DNA from: Diploscapter coronatus
Lineage: Eukaryota > Nematoda > Chromadorea > Rhabditida > Rhabditidae
NCBI GenBank assembly: GCA_964036155.1
Contig: OZ038422.1
Span: forward strand, 63,945,201-64,009,200
DNA: 64,000 nt
Direction of reading: 5' to 3'
This document shows positions 45,309-56,293 of this stretch, piece by piece. Made by a program: the position numbers and the translations under genes. How positions within the stretch are numbered: position 1 is the first letter of the stretch; every line of letters begins with the position of its first letter. The notes below the pieces were generated by a model. It was given only the letters and a program-made list of their open reading frames with translations. It was not told the origin of the DNA and did not search any database.

Positions 45309-48300
45309 CAATTTACCTTAACCACTTTTGTAAGAAATTTTTTTTTCAAATGTCATGAAACTTCATTTTCTATGAAAAGAGAATGCTCATCATAATGATA
45401 AGGACCGCTGAGAAAGTGAAGTTTCAATACTTTCGCTTGACCATTTTATCATAAAAGTACTGAAACTAAAGTTTCAGATACTGAATACTTGTAAAAATTC
45501 GCTCAAAACCACATCATATCAGCACAGATCTTATTTGGGTATCATTTTAAACTCGGAGATATTCAGTGTTAAAACTTTCGATCAGTGGAGGGCACTATGC
45601 GGTTTGGCAAAATCGAAAATTACCGACCCGCATTGATCCGTTTGAGTCGGCAAAACTGCCGATCCGCATATTGTCCCGCATGGATCGGCAATTTGCAACT
45701 GCCAATCCACACGGATCCGTGCGAATCGGCATAATTTACGCTGAGTGAAATAATTGAAATTATCTCTAACTTCACAAAATTAGCATATTTTTGCTCAACG
45801 TTTATTGTACAGACTAGGTTTTTCAAGATATGTCGCTAGATTCAATAGAATTTGTGTGCTGACTAATAAAAGTCAGCTTCCAAATTAGTTCCTATGTTGA
45901 AGCATAGGCAAATAAAAATCTAGAAACCATTTTTATATATGATACACCATATTTGTGAAATAATTGCAACATTCTCGCCTCCAATATGGAGCCTGTTTGT
46001 GTTTGTCTTTGAGCTTTCTTGCTTTGACCCCCGGAGGAATTCTCCTTCCTTTTGCTCTCTCTAATTTCTATGACCTCTCGTTTTCCCTATCTTTGGCTCT
46101 CTTCATTTTTAGCTATCCCTCGATTTGAACCATCTAATCATTCATTTTGAGCTGTCACCTAAGGACCAGCTTCTTAAACCTCTTGTTTTAGCACTTTATT
46201 TCTTTCTCTCCCTTTCTTTATCTTTTTCCTCTTTCTTTTCTTATTTCTCTCTTTTCTTCAACATTGGTGTAAAACCAATTATTCTACCCGTATATTGTGC
46301 CCTTGTACTAGAAAAGTTTAACATTTTACAAGATCTTAATTTTTTCTAAAGATGAAAATTTGGCATCAATCTAGCAAACCTATCGACCTATGATAGAACT
46401 CGACAACTGATGAAAATTGAATAGACTAGCTTAGAGAGCATGATTTTTCAGAGGTTAAAAAGAAGCTAAGCAATACTTAGAGAGCATTGATTATGAAGAG
46501 ATTGGAAAAGAAATCTTCAGTTACATTGTGCTGAACTCAAAAGCGCATATGCCTTTCGTTCAAATTCGAAGTTTTCTCTCTCTATGATCAGAGAAAAACG
46601 GGATTTTATCGATTTTTACAAAATTCTAACCTTCATGGTTGATCGTTTTTTGATTTGATTATCATATCAGACTGTTTTCTGTAAATCTTATTATTTATTT
46701 TTTCTTTCTTTCTCTATCTCTCTCTTTCTTTCCCATTTTCGCCACACCCACTTTGCCTTTCTCAGCTGTCCCGAAATGTCCATAAATGGCGGTTTCCTGC
46801 TTCTTTTTCGCTCTCTTCGTTTCTCACGCTATTTCTCTTCTTTTTCCCTCCCACTTCACACTTTCTCTTTATCATGCCATAAAATTCCTCTCCCTTCCCG
46901 CAAAATTTTTATTTCGATATCTCAGACGTCAATGCTATTTCTCTTTCCGTCTATTTCTCTCCCACTTTTCCAATACTATTTCACTTTTCTATCTTGGAGA
47001 CCCTCAAAGGGTCATCGGGAACGGCCTAGTTCACCTTTGTCTTTTGACAACCGTCCCTAAATTGGGAGATATTATCTTTCAACGTCATTTACCTAAATTA
47101 CACTTAAAAAATCTTTCAAGTGTCCCATAATGAGATCTCATTATCTCTACAAAAAAAACCCATAAATTATCCCGGCCTGTTTTGCGCTACAGTAATTAGC
47201 ATTTGTTGCTAGTGGCTGAGAAATAGCATAGATCTTTGAGAGACAGAAAGATGACCCTTTGGGCGATAGAGATATTCCTAGATGAAGGAACATCTTTATT
47301 TCTTTTTCCCTCTTTTTCTCTCTCCCCGCTCCCAGAATCAATAGGTTTGTGTCGTTTGTGCCATTGGGTTGTTGTAGTAAATTTCGAGTCAACTAGTCTT
47401 TTCCACAAATATATCCGCGTCAGTTTCGCCATTTTCCGGTCCTATGCTTCAGCACATAAACAGAATTTTACTCGTTTCGTTCTAGAGAGTAATGTATACA
47501 TTCATCCCGCTGAAATCAATATATTGTTCATTTCCTTTCACCAGGTCGGGTTTCTTTTGAATTTTTAGTTTTAGAAAAGTGGGATGATTCAAACAGTTTT
47601 TGATTGATTGTGCTAAAATTTCTAGCAAAAAGAGATCAAATTTGGACAACAGACTTTGCGCACTTTTTCTGAAGAAAAATATCTTTTCCTCTCTCGCTAA
47701 ATTTCGAATTTCCGACTTTTTTGGTCAAATTTCCTTCGTGGAAAATCGATTTTTATCGCATGCGGATACGGGCCTGCAAATTTCTCTCTTGTCAAAATCA
47801 ATTTTTCTTTTCAACACGAAATTTATGATTCCTTCTCAAAGTTCTAAAATTATCCTGTGTTCCGGAAAATTGCAAAAAGTGACGAGTTTTGTATTTCAGC
47901 TAAAGTTTTGCTTCGAAAAACACGATTTTCTATATGTTTTACAATCATAAAGGGGCGTCGCGCTAGCAATAAAATTCGAATAAAAGTTAGAGGTTTAGAA
48001 AAATGAGAAATAGCTTTAGAGACAGAAATTATGAAAATAAACACAGAGTGGGATGGCTAATATATCAATTTCCCTTGATTTCTCCGCCGCGCAGTCGAAA
48101 AAGCCGCTTTCTGTATGACTAGGCTTGGAAAAAAAACCCCCCTCATTATGCATGCATATTCATCTTCAGCATTCGTATATTCATAGTCTTTGTTCGCAAT
48201 TCTTATCCATCTCTTCCCGCACTTCGCTAAAAGTTCTTGTTCTTCAAAAAATCGATATAAACTTGTCGTTTGCACGCAATTTTCGTAAATCGCGTTGTTC

Positions 48301-48383
48301 GAAATTCGACGTTAATTTTTTATGTTTTCAGGTTTTTTTTGGAGAATTTACCGGAAAACGTGATCCGCGCCAGAACCGGAGGA
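45309..48383. promoter_or_regulatory. 3-kb spacer upstream of efa-6
   Basis: No gene is supported. It contains the GCCGATCC repeat cluster (45602-45735), very long pyrimidine-rich tracts (46020-46260, 46690-46990, 47295-47330) and the acceptor TATGTTTTCAG just before the first efa-6 coding exon (at about 48332). The pyrimidine bias keeps several frames open (for example 46786-47130), but their Phe/Leu/Ser-rich translations have no conserved feature and I do not call them genes. Confidence 0.45.
45602..45735. repeat. Cluster of GCCGATCCGCAT-type words in both orientations
   Basis: Variants of TGCCGATCCGCAT and its complement occur about five times in ~130 bases (ACCGACCCGCATTGATCCG, ACTGCCGATCCGCAT, GCATGGATCGGCA, CACGGATCCGTG, CGAATCGGCAT). 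They can form several alternative hairpins. The cluster is more GC-rich than its surroundings and non-coding. Confidence 0.55.
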
Positions 48384-51300
48384 ATGATGGCGACCGCACA
48401 GGCGCAGACAGGCGCCTGCGAGACTCTGGTCTATCCGGAGCACGCCCAAAATCGCTACCCCACCACTCCTAATACCAAGTAAGATACCACTTTACTACCA
48501 TTTAAAAACAAAATTGATAATATTTTGAAAGCTATTACCATTTTTGCTGATCTAACTATTTTCAGATTTGGTACCAATGGTAGAGATTCGCCGGCCGAAG
48601 GTGGTTCTGATGGTTCTGGAAAGGACAATAATGAGGTTCGGCAGTCGCCCAGATGTGAGGCTTTCGTTATGACGGGCGAGAAGATTTTGAGGTGGGTAGT
48701 TAACATGGGTCTCTTTAATAAAAAATATAGTATCTCTACCAAAATATGTTATCTTTTTGTAAAACACGGTAATAACTTTACCAAAAAACGAGCCTCGGTC
48801 GCGCGCCCCCTTCGATTCGGTCTTTGTTTCGCAAAGGCTTCAAACAGAACCAATATCATAATTCAATTACAGAATAATCACAAAACATAAACACAATAAT
48901 CAATAGCAAGCAATGAGCAATAACAGCCTTCAATTGCACTAAGCTTGGGCAAACAGGCAGACAAACTAAACAAAATACGAATTGTTTAGATTGGGTTCCC
49001 TATCAAAAATGGTAACAATTTCAGTCTGGACCACCACGTTTCCCCCTCTTATGCCAAAGTCGCGAAGGACCAACTTCCCCCGTCTATCAAAATTGGCGCC
49101 GACACTCCACCTCGTCCACTTTTGTCTTCTGAATTTCCTTCGGTTAGAAGAGGCCGAAAAACCAACTCTTACGGGGAATACCTCAAGCAGGTGTCCCAAG
49201 AAAATGTAAGTTTTTTTTATTTTTTTAAATTGGAATTTTTTTAAAAAAATTTTCGATTTCTTTTTTATTTTTCAAATTTTCATCCCTTTTAATTTTTCAG
49301 GAACCAAAAATTCCCGAAGATATCCCTCCTCAAGACGAAAACGCTCAGCTGCATAAAAATGAGCCGACCACTTCGAAACTTCAGGAAATTTCGGAGGTCG
49401 TTTCGGAAATCGGTAAAAATTGTATAAAATTTGAAAAAATGATTAAAAAATTATAGGAAAAAAACATAACTTAATTTTAGATTTTAGAAATAGAAAATAA
49501 AAATAAAAAGCATAAAATTAAAAAGAATACGCTTTCAGTTGCCTCCGAATCATCTGAACCCAAAACGCTGAACGAGGATATGAACTCTTCGCTCCAAAAG
49601 CGGGGCAGCCAATACAGAAAAGAAGTCGCTGTGTCCAATCCCCAATTGAACAAAACCAATCAAGTCCGGGGGTCCACCGAGACTTTTATTATTGTGAGTT
49701 TTTTTTCTTTAAATTTATTTCTTATCATCCAGAATAATATCTATCAAATTCGTTATAAACTTGTTCTTGTTGTAGATTTTCTTGAAACATATGATCTTCC
49801 ATCAGAAATTAGAAAAGATAAATATTTCTTCCAGGTTTGAAATTTCGCGGAGAGATATTTATAGTCGGGAACAGATGAACTTAAAGAACTCATTAAAAAA
49901 AGAAGAAAAAAAACGTTTATTTGAAAAGAAATGAAGTTTCTGATAATTTGCTAATTTTGACAAAAATGTAGAGCTCCACCGAGTCTCCAACCGGGCAGTC
50001 GACGGTGACAGTGAACGCGATTAACTGCAGTCCGTCCAACTTACACAACACTAACTCGCCAGCTGTCAGGAGAATCCTCTACAACATGCACCATAATCAC
50101 AGTGGTACGATTTCTTGGTTTATTTTTATAAGGTTCAAGATTTTTCATAGAAAATGTATATTTGATACGTTTTAGTCTCGCTACGAATTCTAAGAAATTG
50201 TATAAAAGTTGTTTTTTCAAATATATCATGAGTTTTAAGATTTTCAATGAAAAATTTGTGATTTTCAGAAATCAGTCACTCCTCGCGCAACTCGATGTCA
50301 ACCTTGACTCCCGAGGAGAGAGAAGCCGCAATTCTCGCAGCCAAAATGTACAGACAGACCGACATGAGCAGTTTAGACGTGGCTAAAAGATTGATCGAAA
50401 GGTGATTATGCTAATTTTTAGGGACTTCTGTAGTTTTTTATTCAAAAATATAAAATTCGCTTTCAACATTTTTGAGGCTATTCTAGTTCAAAAATTTGTT
50501 ATTCAAGTTAATTTTTTAAAGATTTTCCAAACTATTAATTTCGGAAAAAAGATTTTTCAGCTTGGAATCCAATTCTTTGGTGTCGAAGAAGTTCATGGAT
50601 TGTTTCCCGTTCGCTGGGGTCAGAATTGATGCTGCTTTGCGGGATTTCCTGACTAAAGTCGAGCTTTGTGGTGAATCAGCACAAAGGGAAAAACTACTGT
50701 CTCTGTTTTCTGCCCGATACCACGAATGCAACCCCAGTCTATTTAAGGATTTGGGTTGGTTTTACTTTTTGTTAATCTTTTAAAGATTTTTTAGAATAAA
50801 ATGCTAACAAATTGTCCATAGAAAAAATTATTTAAATTCGGAATTTTCAGACGAAGTCCACACTCTTGCCTGCGCTCTCTTACTTTTGAATTCCGACTTA
50901 CACGGTCCGAATTCTGGAAAACGAATGACGACCAGGTAACTTCATAAAGATGATAAAATAAACCGAATCTAGTTTTAAAAAATTACATTTTAGGGACTTC
51001 ATCAACAATATTAGCCATATGGGTCACGACTACAAGAGGGATCTTTTGAAATCGCTTTACTCGTCCATTAAAAACAATGAAATTGAGGCTGCTAGGTAAT
51101 TTTCATTTTATAAAAATAATATTTAAGAACAATAAATAATTTTCTTCTACTCTTCAAAAATCTTGATAAATGATTTTTTAAAAATTTTATTCAGAAGATC
51201 CAATTCAATCACTTCGAGCAAGAAAAACTCTGTGGCTAGGCGGTCAGTAGCTAGCTCTTATCAGGTAGAAATTTGCATATTTTAAAAGGCTACTTTTTCA

Positions 51301-52920
51301 AAAATTCCAATTTCCAGATTATGGACATCGATCCTGAATCCCAGATCGAATACAAGTGCGGATGGCTCATGAGGAAGTGCGTTTACGATTCTGACGGAAC
51401 GAAAAGTTAGTAATTATGTCTTTTTTAATTTAATGTTAATTTTAAGATATGTTCAGTTTTAACATCTTGCTAAATTTTTCTTTGTTCTAATTTATGCTAT
51501 TTTAGCGCCATTTGGTCGCCGCGGTTGGAACATGATGTATGGCAGATTGTGTGGTCTTGTGCTGTATTTGGACAAGAATGATTCTTCAAAAAATAAGAGA
51601 AGCCGGTTCGTTCAAATTTTTTCTTTTAAAAACCAAGATTTAAAAAAAATTGTTTTTGTAAGAAAGAACTTAAAAAACCTTAGTTTATACATTTCTGTAG
51701 AAGAAAAAAATATATTTTGTAAAATTTGAAACTTTATCAAAAACCCTAGACCAACAGTCTTACTATTTAGCTACGAAACCTTCAACAATTCCGTCCTTCT
51801 GCACCACGCTTTCGCTGAAGTCGCGGAGGACTACAGAAAGAAGCAGCACGTCTTCAGGTTGATCACCGCGAACCTGGGCGAGTACCTGTTTCAGACTAGG
51901 TTCGATTTACAAAAATGTTCATTCAAATTAAAGCGAAAAATTTTCTTTTTTGTTTTTTTTTTCAAATGAATTTAAATTTTCAAAAAAAAAAGAAATTCGC
52001 AAAATTTTCAATAGAAAGGCATTTTCGCAGCTCCCCTTCGGAGGTCCACGACTGGGTGAATCAGATCAACTTCGTGTGCGCCGCGTTTTCGGCGAGATGT
52101 CTGCCCCCGTCGGTTTCCTCGCAGAACATCTTCAATCGGCCCCGATACCCCAACTATCCGTCCACTGCGCCGCTGCATGAGCAATTGAGGGTAGGGGGTT
52201 TTTTTTTGTTTTGTTTTTTTGTTTTTTATTTTTAAAATTCTGAGATAAACTTCTAATATTTTTTTCTAAGAATAAAAACATAAGTGCAAAATTGAAGGTA
52301 TTTTCCCAATGGTGTCGTCCTATAAAATTGAATCGAAAATCGGAGCATTCCAAGTTGCCTTTTTTCTTAAAATACAACCTACAGTAAAAAAAAAAAAAAA
52401 ATTTTTACCCTAAAAAGTCGATACAAATTTGATAGAAATAGCGCATCGGTTTTAGTCCCACGAAATGGCATGCGAGGAAATGCGCGCCCTGCTCGCAAGA
52501 GTCCGCTCCTCGGCCCCGCCCCTCAAATCGAAGGGCAGAGAAGTTGAGGCCTACTTCTTCAATGAACGATATTTGGAACAACAGGTAATTAACGAGACTT
52601 ACTTATCCTAATTAAATAGTTGGTTTTTAAAATCTCAAACTTCATTTATGAACACATTCTTATGAAAAAGTTTGAATTTGCAGAAAACATAACTTCAGAA
52701 ATAATTATCCTAATCAAAAACTTAATTACCCTAATTGAAATAGTTAATCGCCCTGATTAAGGTGGCTCGATACGAGGCGTACTGCAATGTGCTGAGAGCC
52801 CGAGTCACTTCGTCTTTGACCTCAATTAACTTCAGCTTCAAAAACTGTAATTACCATGTCGGAAGTCAAAGGGAGGATGTCTCGGATAAAATTAGCTATC
52901 GGGAAGCGATCCATTCTTAA
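48384..52920 (+). CDS. efa-6: EFA-6/PSD-type Sec7-PH guanine nucleotide exchange factor for ARF6
   Basis: Peripheral membrane protein that activates ARF6 at the plasma membrane. In C. elegans EFA-6 also restrains cortical microtubule growth. ATG 48384 opens MMATAQAQTGACETLV and a long disordered N-terminal half with YPTTPNTKFGTNGRD and TNSYGEYLKQVSQEN. Sec7 domain at ~50275-51100: AAKMYRQTDMSSLDVAKRL, FPFAGVRIDAALRDFLTKVE, LCGESAQREKLLSLFSARYH (glutamate finger in GES) and TLACALLLLNSDLHG. A Ser-rich linker (SNSITSSKKNSVARRS) precedes the PH domain at ~51340-52090: CGWLMRKCVYDSDGTK, RGWNMMYGRLCGLVLYLD, ALLHHAF-like block, RLITANLGEYLFQTSSPSEV, and DWVNQINFVCAAFSA. A C-terminal helical region follows (HEQLRSHEMACEEMRALLAR, ERYLEQQVARYEAY). 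Stop TAA 52918-52920. The order Sec7-PH-coiled coil is the PSD/EFA6 layout. Introns near both ends contain word repeats. Confidence 0.92.
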
Positions 52921-54046
52921 TTAGCCTAGTTAAGCTTACTAATTGACCAATTGAGTCTGAGATAATTAGTATAATTAACTCCCTTCAATGAGGAACAGGG
53001 TATTGACTTTGTAATTTGTTTATTGCATATGAGATCCAGTGCTCAAAATCTTAGTTCATTTTTACTAGTCTCTTCTTTTTTAGAAATGTTCAATAACTCT
53101 GTATCGCACATGTTGAGAATTCTTTTCGTTGATGAAAAACTTGAACTCGAACTCATAATTCTTTTTATTTTTCCTGTAATTTTTTAATTACTGCTTTTCT
53201 AAAATTCGGTTATTTAAAGTGTGGCCTTTAAAATTTGATTTTTACGCTTATCAACATGGTTATTATTGTTATCATCAAATTTTCACGAAAATTGTCGTAA
53301 ATACGGGTTCTACCTGCCTCAAAATCATCATTTTCAATCGTAATATTTTTGTTTCGAACCAAAAATATCGAATTTTTGGTGCTCTATTCAAAAAGTCTTT
53401 CCTTTTCCTTCTTATCGCTGAATAAAGTTTTTTCTTTCCAATGCGACTCAAGTGCAGGTATTTTACAGGCAATCACGTTGTTCGAAAATCACGAGTTTAT
53501 CTGTTCCACTTGAATTAATTTTAATTGCCCTAATTATTCGACTTAATTACCCTAATTGAGACGATTAACGAAAATGAGTCAAATGCCTGTGCCCGACCCA
53601 GACGAGGAGGGGAAGAACCTCACCGGAATCCGATACGTCATCGACAAAACCTGGGACGGCAACCCGCTTCAGCACGAGCCTATCGAGGTAATAACTCACT
53701 AATTGCCATAGTTATCTCGCCTAATTACCCTAATTTTCATATTTAATTACCTTAATTATATTTTTAGGTCGAAATGAAATGGACTTTCGAGCGTATCGCC
53801 GGCCGTCCTCACAAACGCGCTGTGAAGATCGTTTTCGACGTGAGTTAATTATTTTAATTCAAGGTCAATTGCCTTAATTAAATCATTAATTGACCCATTA
53901 ATCCATTAGTTTTCTTCTTATTACTACTCTCACCTTTTTCTGTAACTTCCAACCTGTATTTTGATAAATAGTCAAATGAGATGGAAAAGATATAAGAATA
54001 ACTGCCATTTAACTACCTAATTATCGGGTTAATTACCCGAATTAAG
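52594..54046. repeat. AATTACCCTAATT word repeats in efa-6 and UPF0462 introns and spacer
   Basis: Variants of TTAATTACCCTAATT(A/G) recur in the last efa-6 intron (52594-52761), the intergenic spacer (52921-52990, 53510-53560) and the first introns of the next gene (53694-53768, 53840-53905, 54003-54046). Two introns end inside the word, giving the acceptors TGATTAAG|GTGG (52761) and GAATTAAG|GCGC (54046) instead of the TTTCAG seen elsewhere. Similar words occur in a lin-45 intron at 2780-2870. Confidence 0.6.
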
Positions 54047-54950
54047 GCGCCTCTGTTCGATGATCCAGAACCAAGTGAGCCGCCTGGCATTACTCCCGGA
54101 CTCTGGGACTACGAGGTGATGGAGTTCTTCTTCGCCAACAATCAGGACCAGTACTTGGAGGTCGAGGTCGGACCCCATGGACATTGGATCTGCTTGTTGT
54201 TCGACGGACAGAGAAAGTGCTTCAATAATGGTGGGTCTTTAAAGCAATTTCAAGAAAATGAGCACAACTATCCTTCTATACGAGTTTCCTTTGGATTTTC
54301 GTAAGTTTTTCCTAATGGAAACTTGATGAAATGGTTGTGTTTTTGAATCGGCTTTTAGAAAATTACAGTAATCCCTAAAATTTGTGAAACATTTCAGGAG
54401 AAGACCTCGAATTGGAAGTCGCGAACAAGTTCATCGACGACAAGTGGCATTGCGAGTTCGAGATTCCGCTGGCCTATTTTCCAGCAAGTAAGATTTTAAA
54501 AATTTATTTAGTTTTTCTCTAGTCTACTTTCTAAAATTAATTTTTCTTATATTATTTTATCCTACTTTTCAGAGATCTCGAAATTCAACTCGTATCATAT
54601 CCATGGGGAAGGGGACGAACGCGTCTACGCTGCACTCCACCCCGTAACTGATGGGAGCTACGAGGTATTTTTATCTCCCATTTTTATACAAATATTTTAT
54701 TGTAGCTTTTATCTTAAGAAACTAAATAACTTGGACCTTTAATAGATTTTGATAGGCAAGACATTTCCATTCTTGTTATTAGTTGAATGAACAAGATCAA
54801 TACGTTTTTTAATATTACAATTTGCAGAAGCCCGACTTCCATCGACTGCAGTTCTTCAAGAAGATTGACATCCGTCGTGTCATTCCCGAAGGCTACGGCG
54901 ATCGCGCCTTTGCCGACTTCAAATATGGCGAGTTGTGGGATGGGCACTGA
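53574..54950 (+). CDS. UPF0462 (C4orf33-like) conserved protein
   Basis: Five or six exons. ATG 53574 begins MSQMPVPDPDEEGKNLTGIR. Family blocks that I recognise from human C4orf33 follow: IDKTWDGNPLQHEPIEVEM, VKIVFDAPLFDDPEPSEPPG, LWDYEVMEFFFANNQDQYLE, VEVGPHGHWICLLFDGQRK, CEFEIPLAYFPAKISKFNSY, HIHGEGDERVYAALHPV, and KPDFHRLQFFKKIDIRRV. The C-terminus is YGELWDGH, TGA 54948-54950. Members are ~200-residue soluble proteins of unknown role; the beta-rich pattern resembles CBM9-like sugar-binding folds, which is only a hint. No signal peptide or membrane segment. The 5' end is 650 bp after efa-6 on the same strand, too far for a standard operon spacing. Several introns consist of the AATTACCCTAATT words. 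Confidence 0.85.
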
Positions 54951-56293
54951 TTTGAAATTGTTCAAACTTTCTAAATTTGGCCTTTTTGTATAATTTCCTA
55001 TGATATTTCCTAAAAAAAATACTTTTGCAATGAGGTCAAGTTTAGACAGGATCAAGTTTATAAAGATCTTGTTTAAAATTGTTAAAGCTGACTTTCTGAA
55101 AGGTTTATTTTTTTTTTAATAATCTATGACATTCTTTTAAAATCTTATTATCCTTTATATAATTTTCTCGAACAAAAGGATAACTTACAATGAGATAATG
55201 GAATTTCTGAAAAGTAAATTTATTTATTTTTAATTCTCTGAAAAACTCGACTTTTTCTGAAATTTTATTAGAAAATTGAAACTTGCTCATAAAAATCGAT
55301 TGAGATTTAAAAATTTTTATTCCTTCTTGTTTTTGTTATGTAATTTATCAAAGTTTCTTGTTGGTAAAGTTCAGTTCAAAGAGTGAAAATTTCTAGCTTT
55401 CATCATATCTAAGTAAATTAAACTGTTATGTAATTATTTTTCGTTGATTTTTATTAATATCACATATTTTATCCATTTTATATATTCTCTTCCAATTCGT
55501 AAAACTGTGATACACGATTTTAAATTTATGGGACAAAAAGAATTTTACAAAATAAAATTTTTATTCGATTCAGGTAATAAAAAATATAAGGCAAGAAGAC
55601 TCAAATTAACGACAAGCACATAATAATTCGAAGTTCCAAATATATTTAACCTCGGCACAAATTACCAACTGCAAGTTATGCGCGTAAAAATGTGCGGAGC
55701 CTAACAGTTAGAACCTCAACGGGGACGATATTCTGAGGTAATGAATGCAAATTTAGAGACTGACAAAACTGAATTTCGAATCAGAAAAATTAGAAATTGC
55801 TTCGAAAGAATAATGCTAGAAAGCAAAAGTTTAAGCTCTTTCCATCGAGTTTCGATTAAAATATCTATTCTTATAAAAACCGTGACGAATTAAAATACAG
55901 TACTTAGTTAAAGCATCGTTGTGATTCATACAGCATCCAATTTTATAATTATGAGCATAGAATTATGACGTAAGAAAACAGGCTAGGAAAAGAGAACCCA
56001 GATAGGCAAGAGTAAATATGATGAGAAAAATAACCGTATTTCGATGATTTTTATTTAAATCTCCACCTTATTCTAATTTTCATTTCCTGATTTCACCATA
56101 AAATGAACGATAATTGAATTAAGAATAAAGTGGTCACCACAAAGTTTAGACTCATTGATTTTAGAGCTCACTTAAAATTGAACAAAATTCGATAAATACA
56201 AAATGACTCGATGTGCGTTGTTATTGGCTTCCCTGTTAAATAAAAATTGAAAAAACACAACGTGATTGTTCGAAATTACGCTTAAATTGGCGA
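54951..56293. other. Convergent spacer between UPF0462 and LRP genes
   Basis: About 1.3 kb, strongly AT-rich, between two stop codons that face each other. It holds both 3' UTRs; AATAAA-like words are frequent (for example ACAAAATAAAATTT near 55547). No open frame with recognisable content and no inverted-repeat element was noticed. Confidence 0.5.

Noticed and set aside
46776..47130. Two overlapping plus-strand frames of 94 and 114 codons (Phe/Leu/Ser rich)
   Set aside because: They lie in a pyrimidine-rich tract that lacks stop codons by composition. The apparent membrane segments are a by-product of T/C-rich codons.
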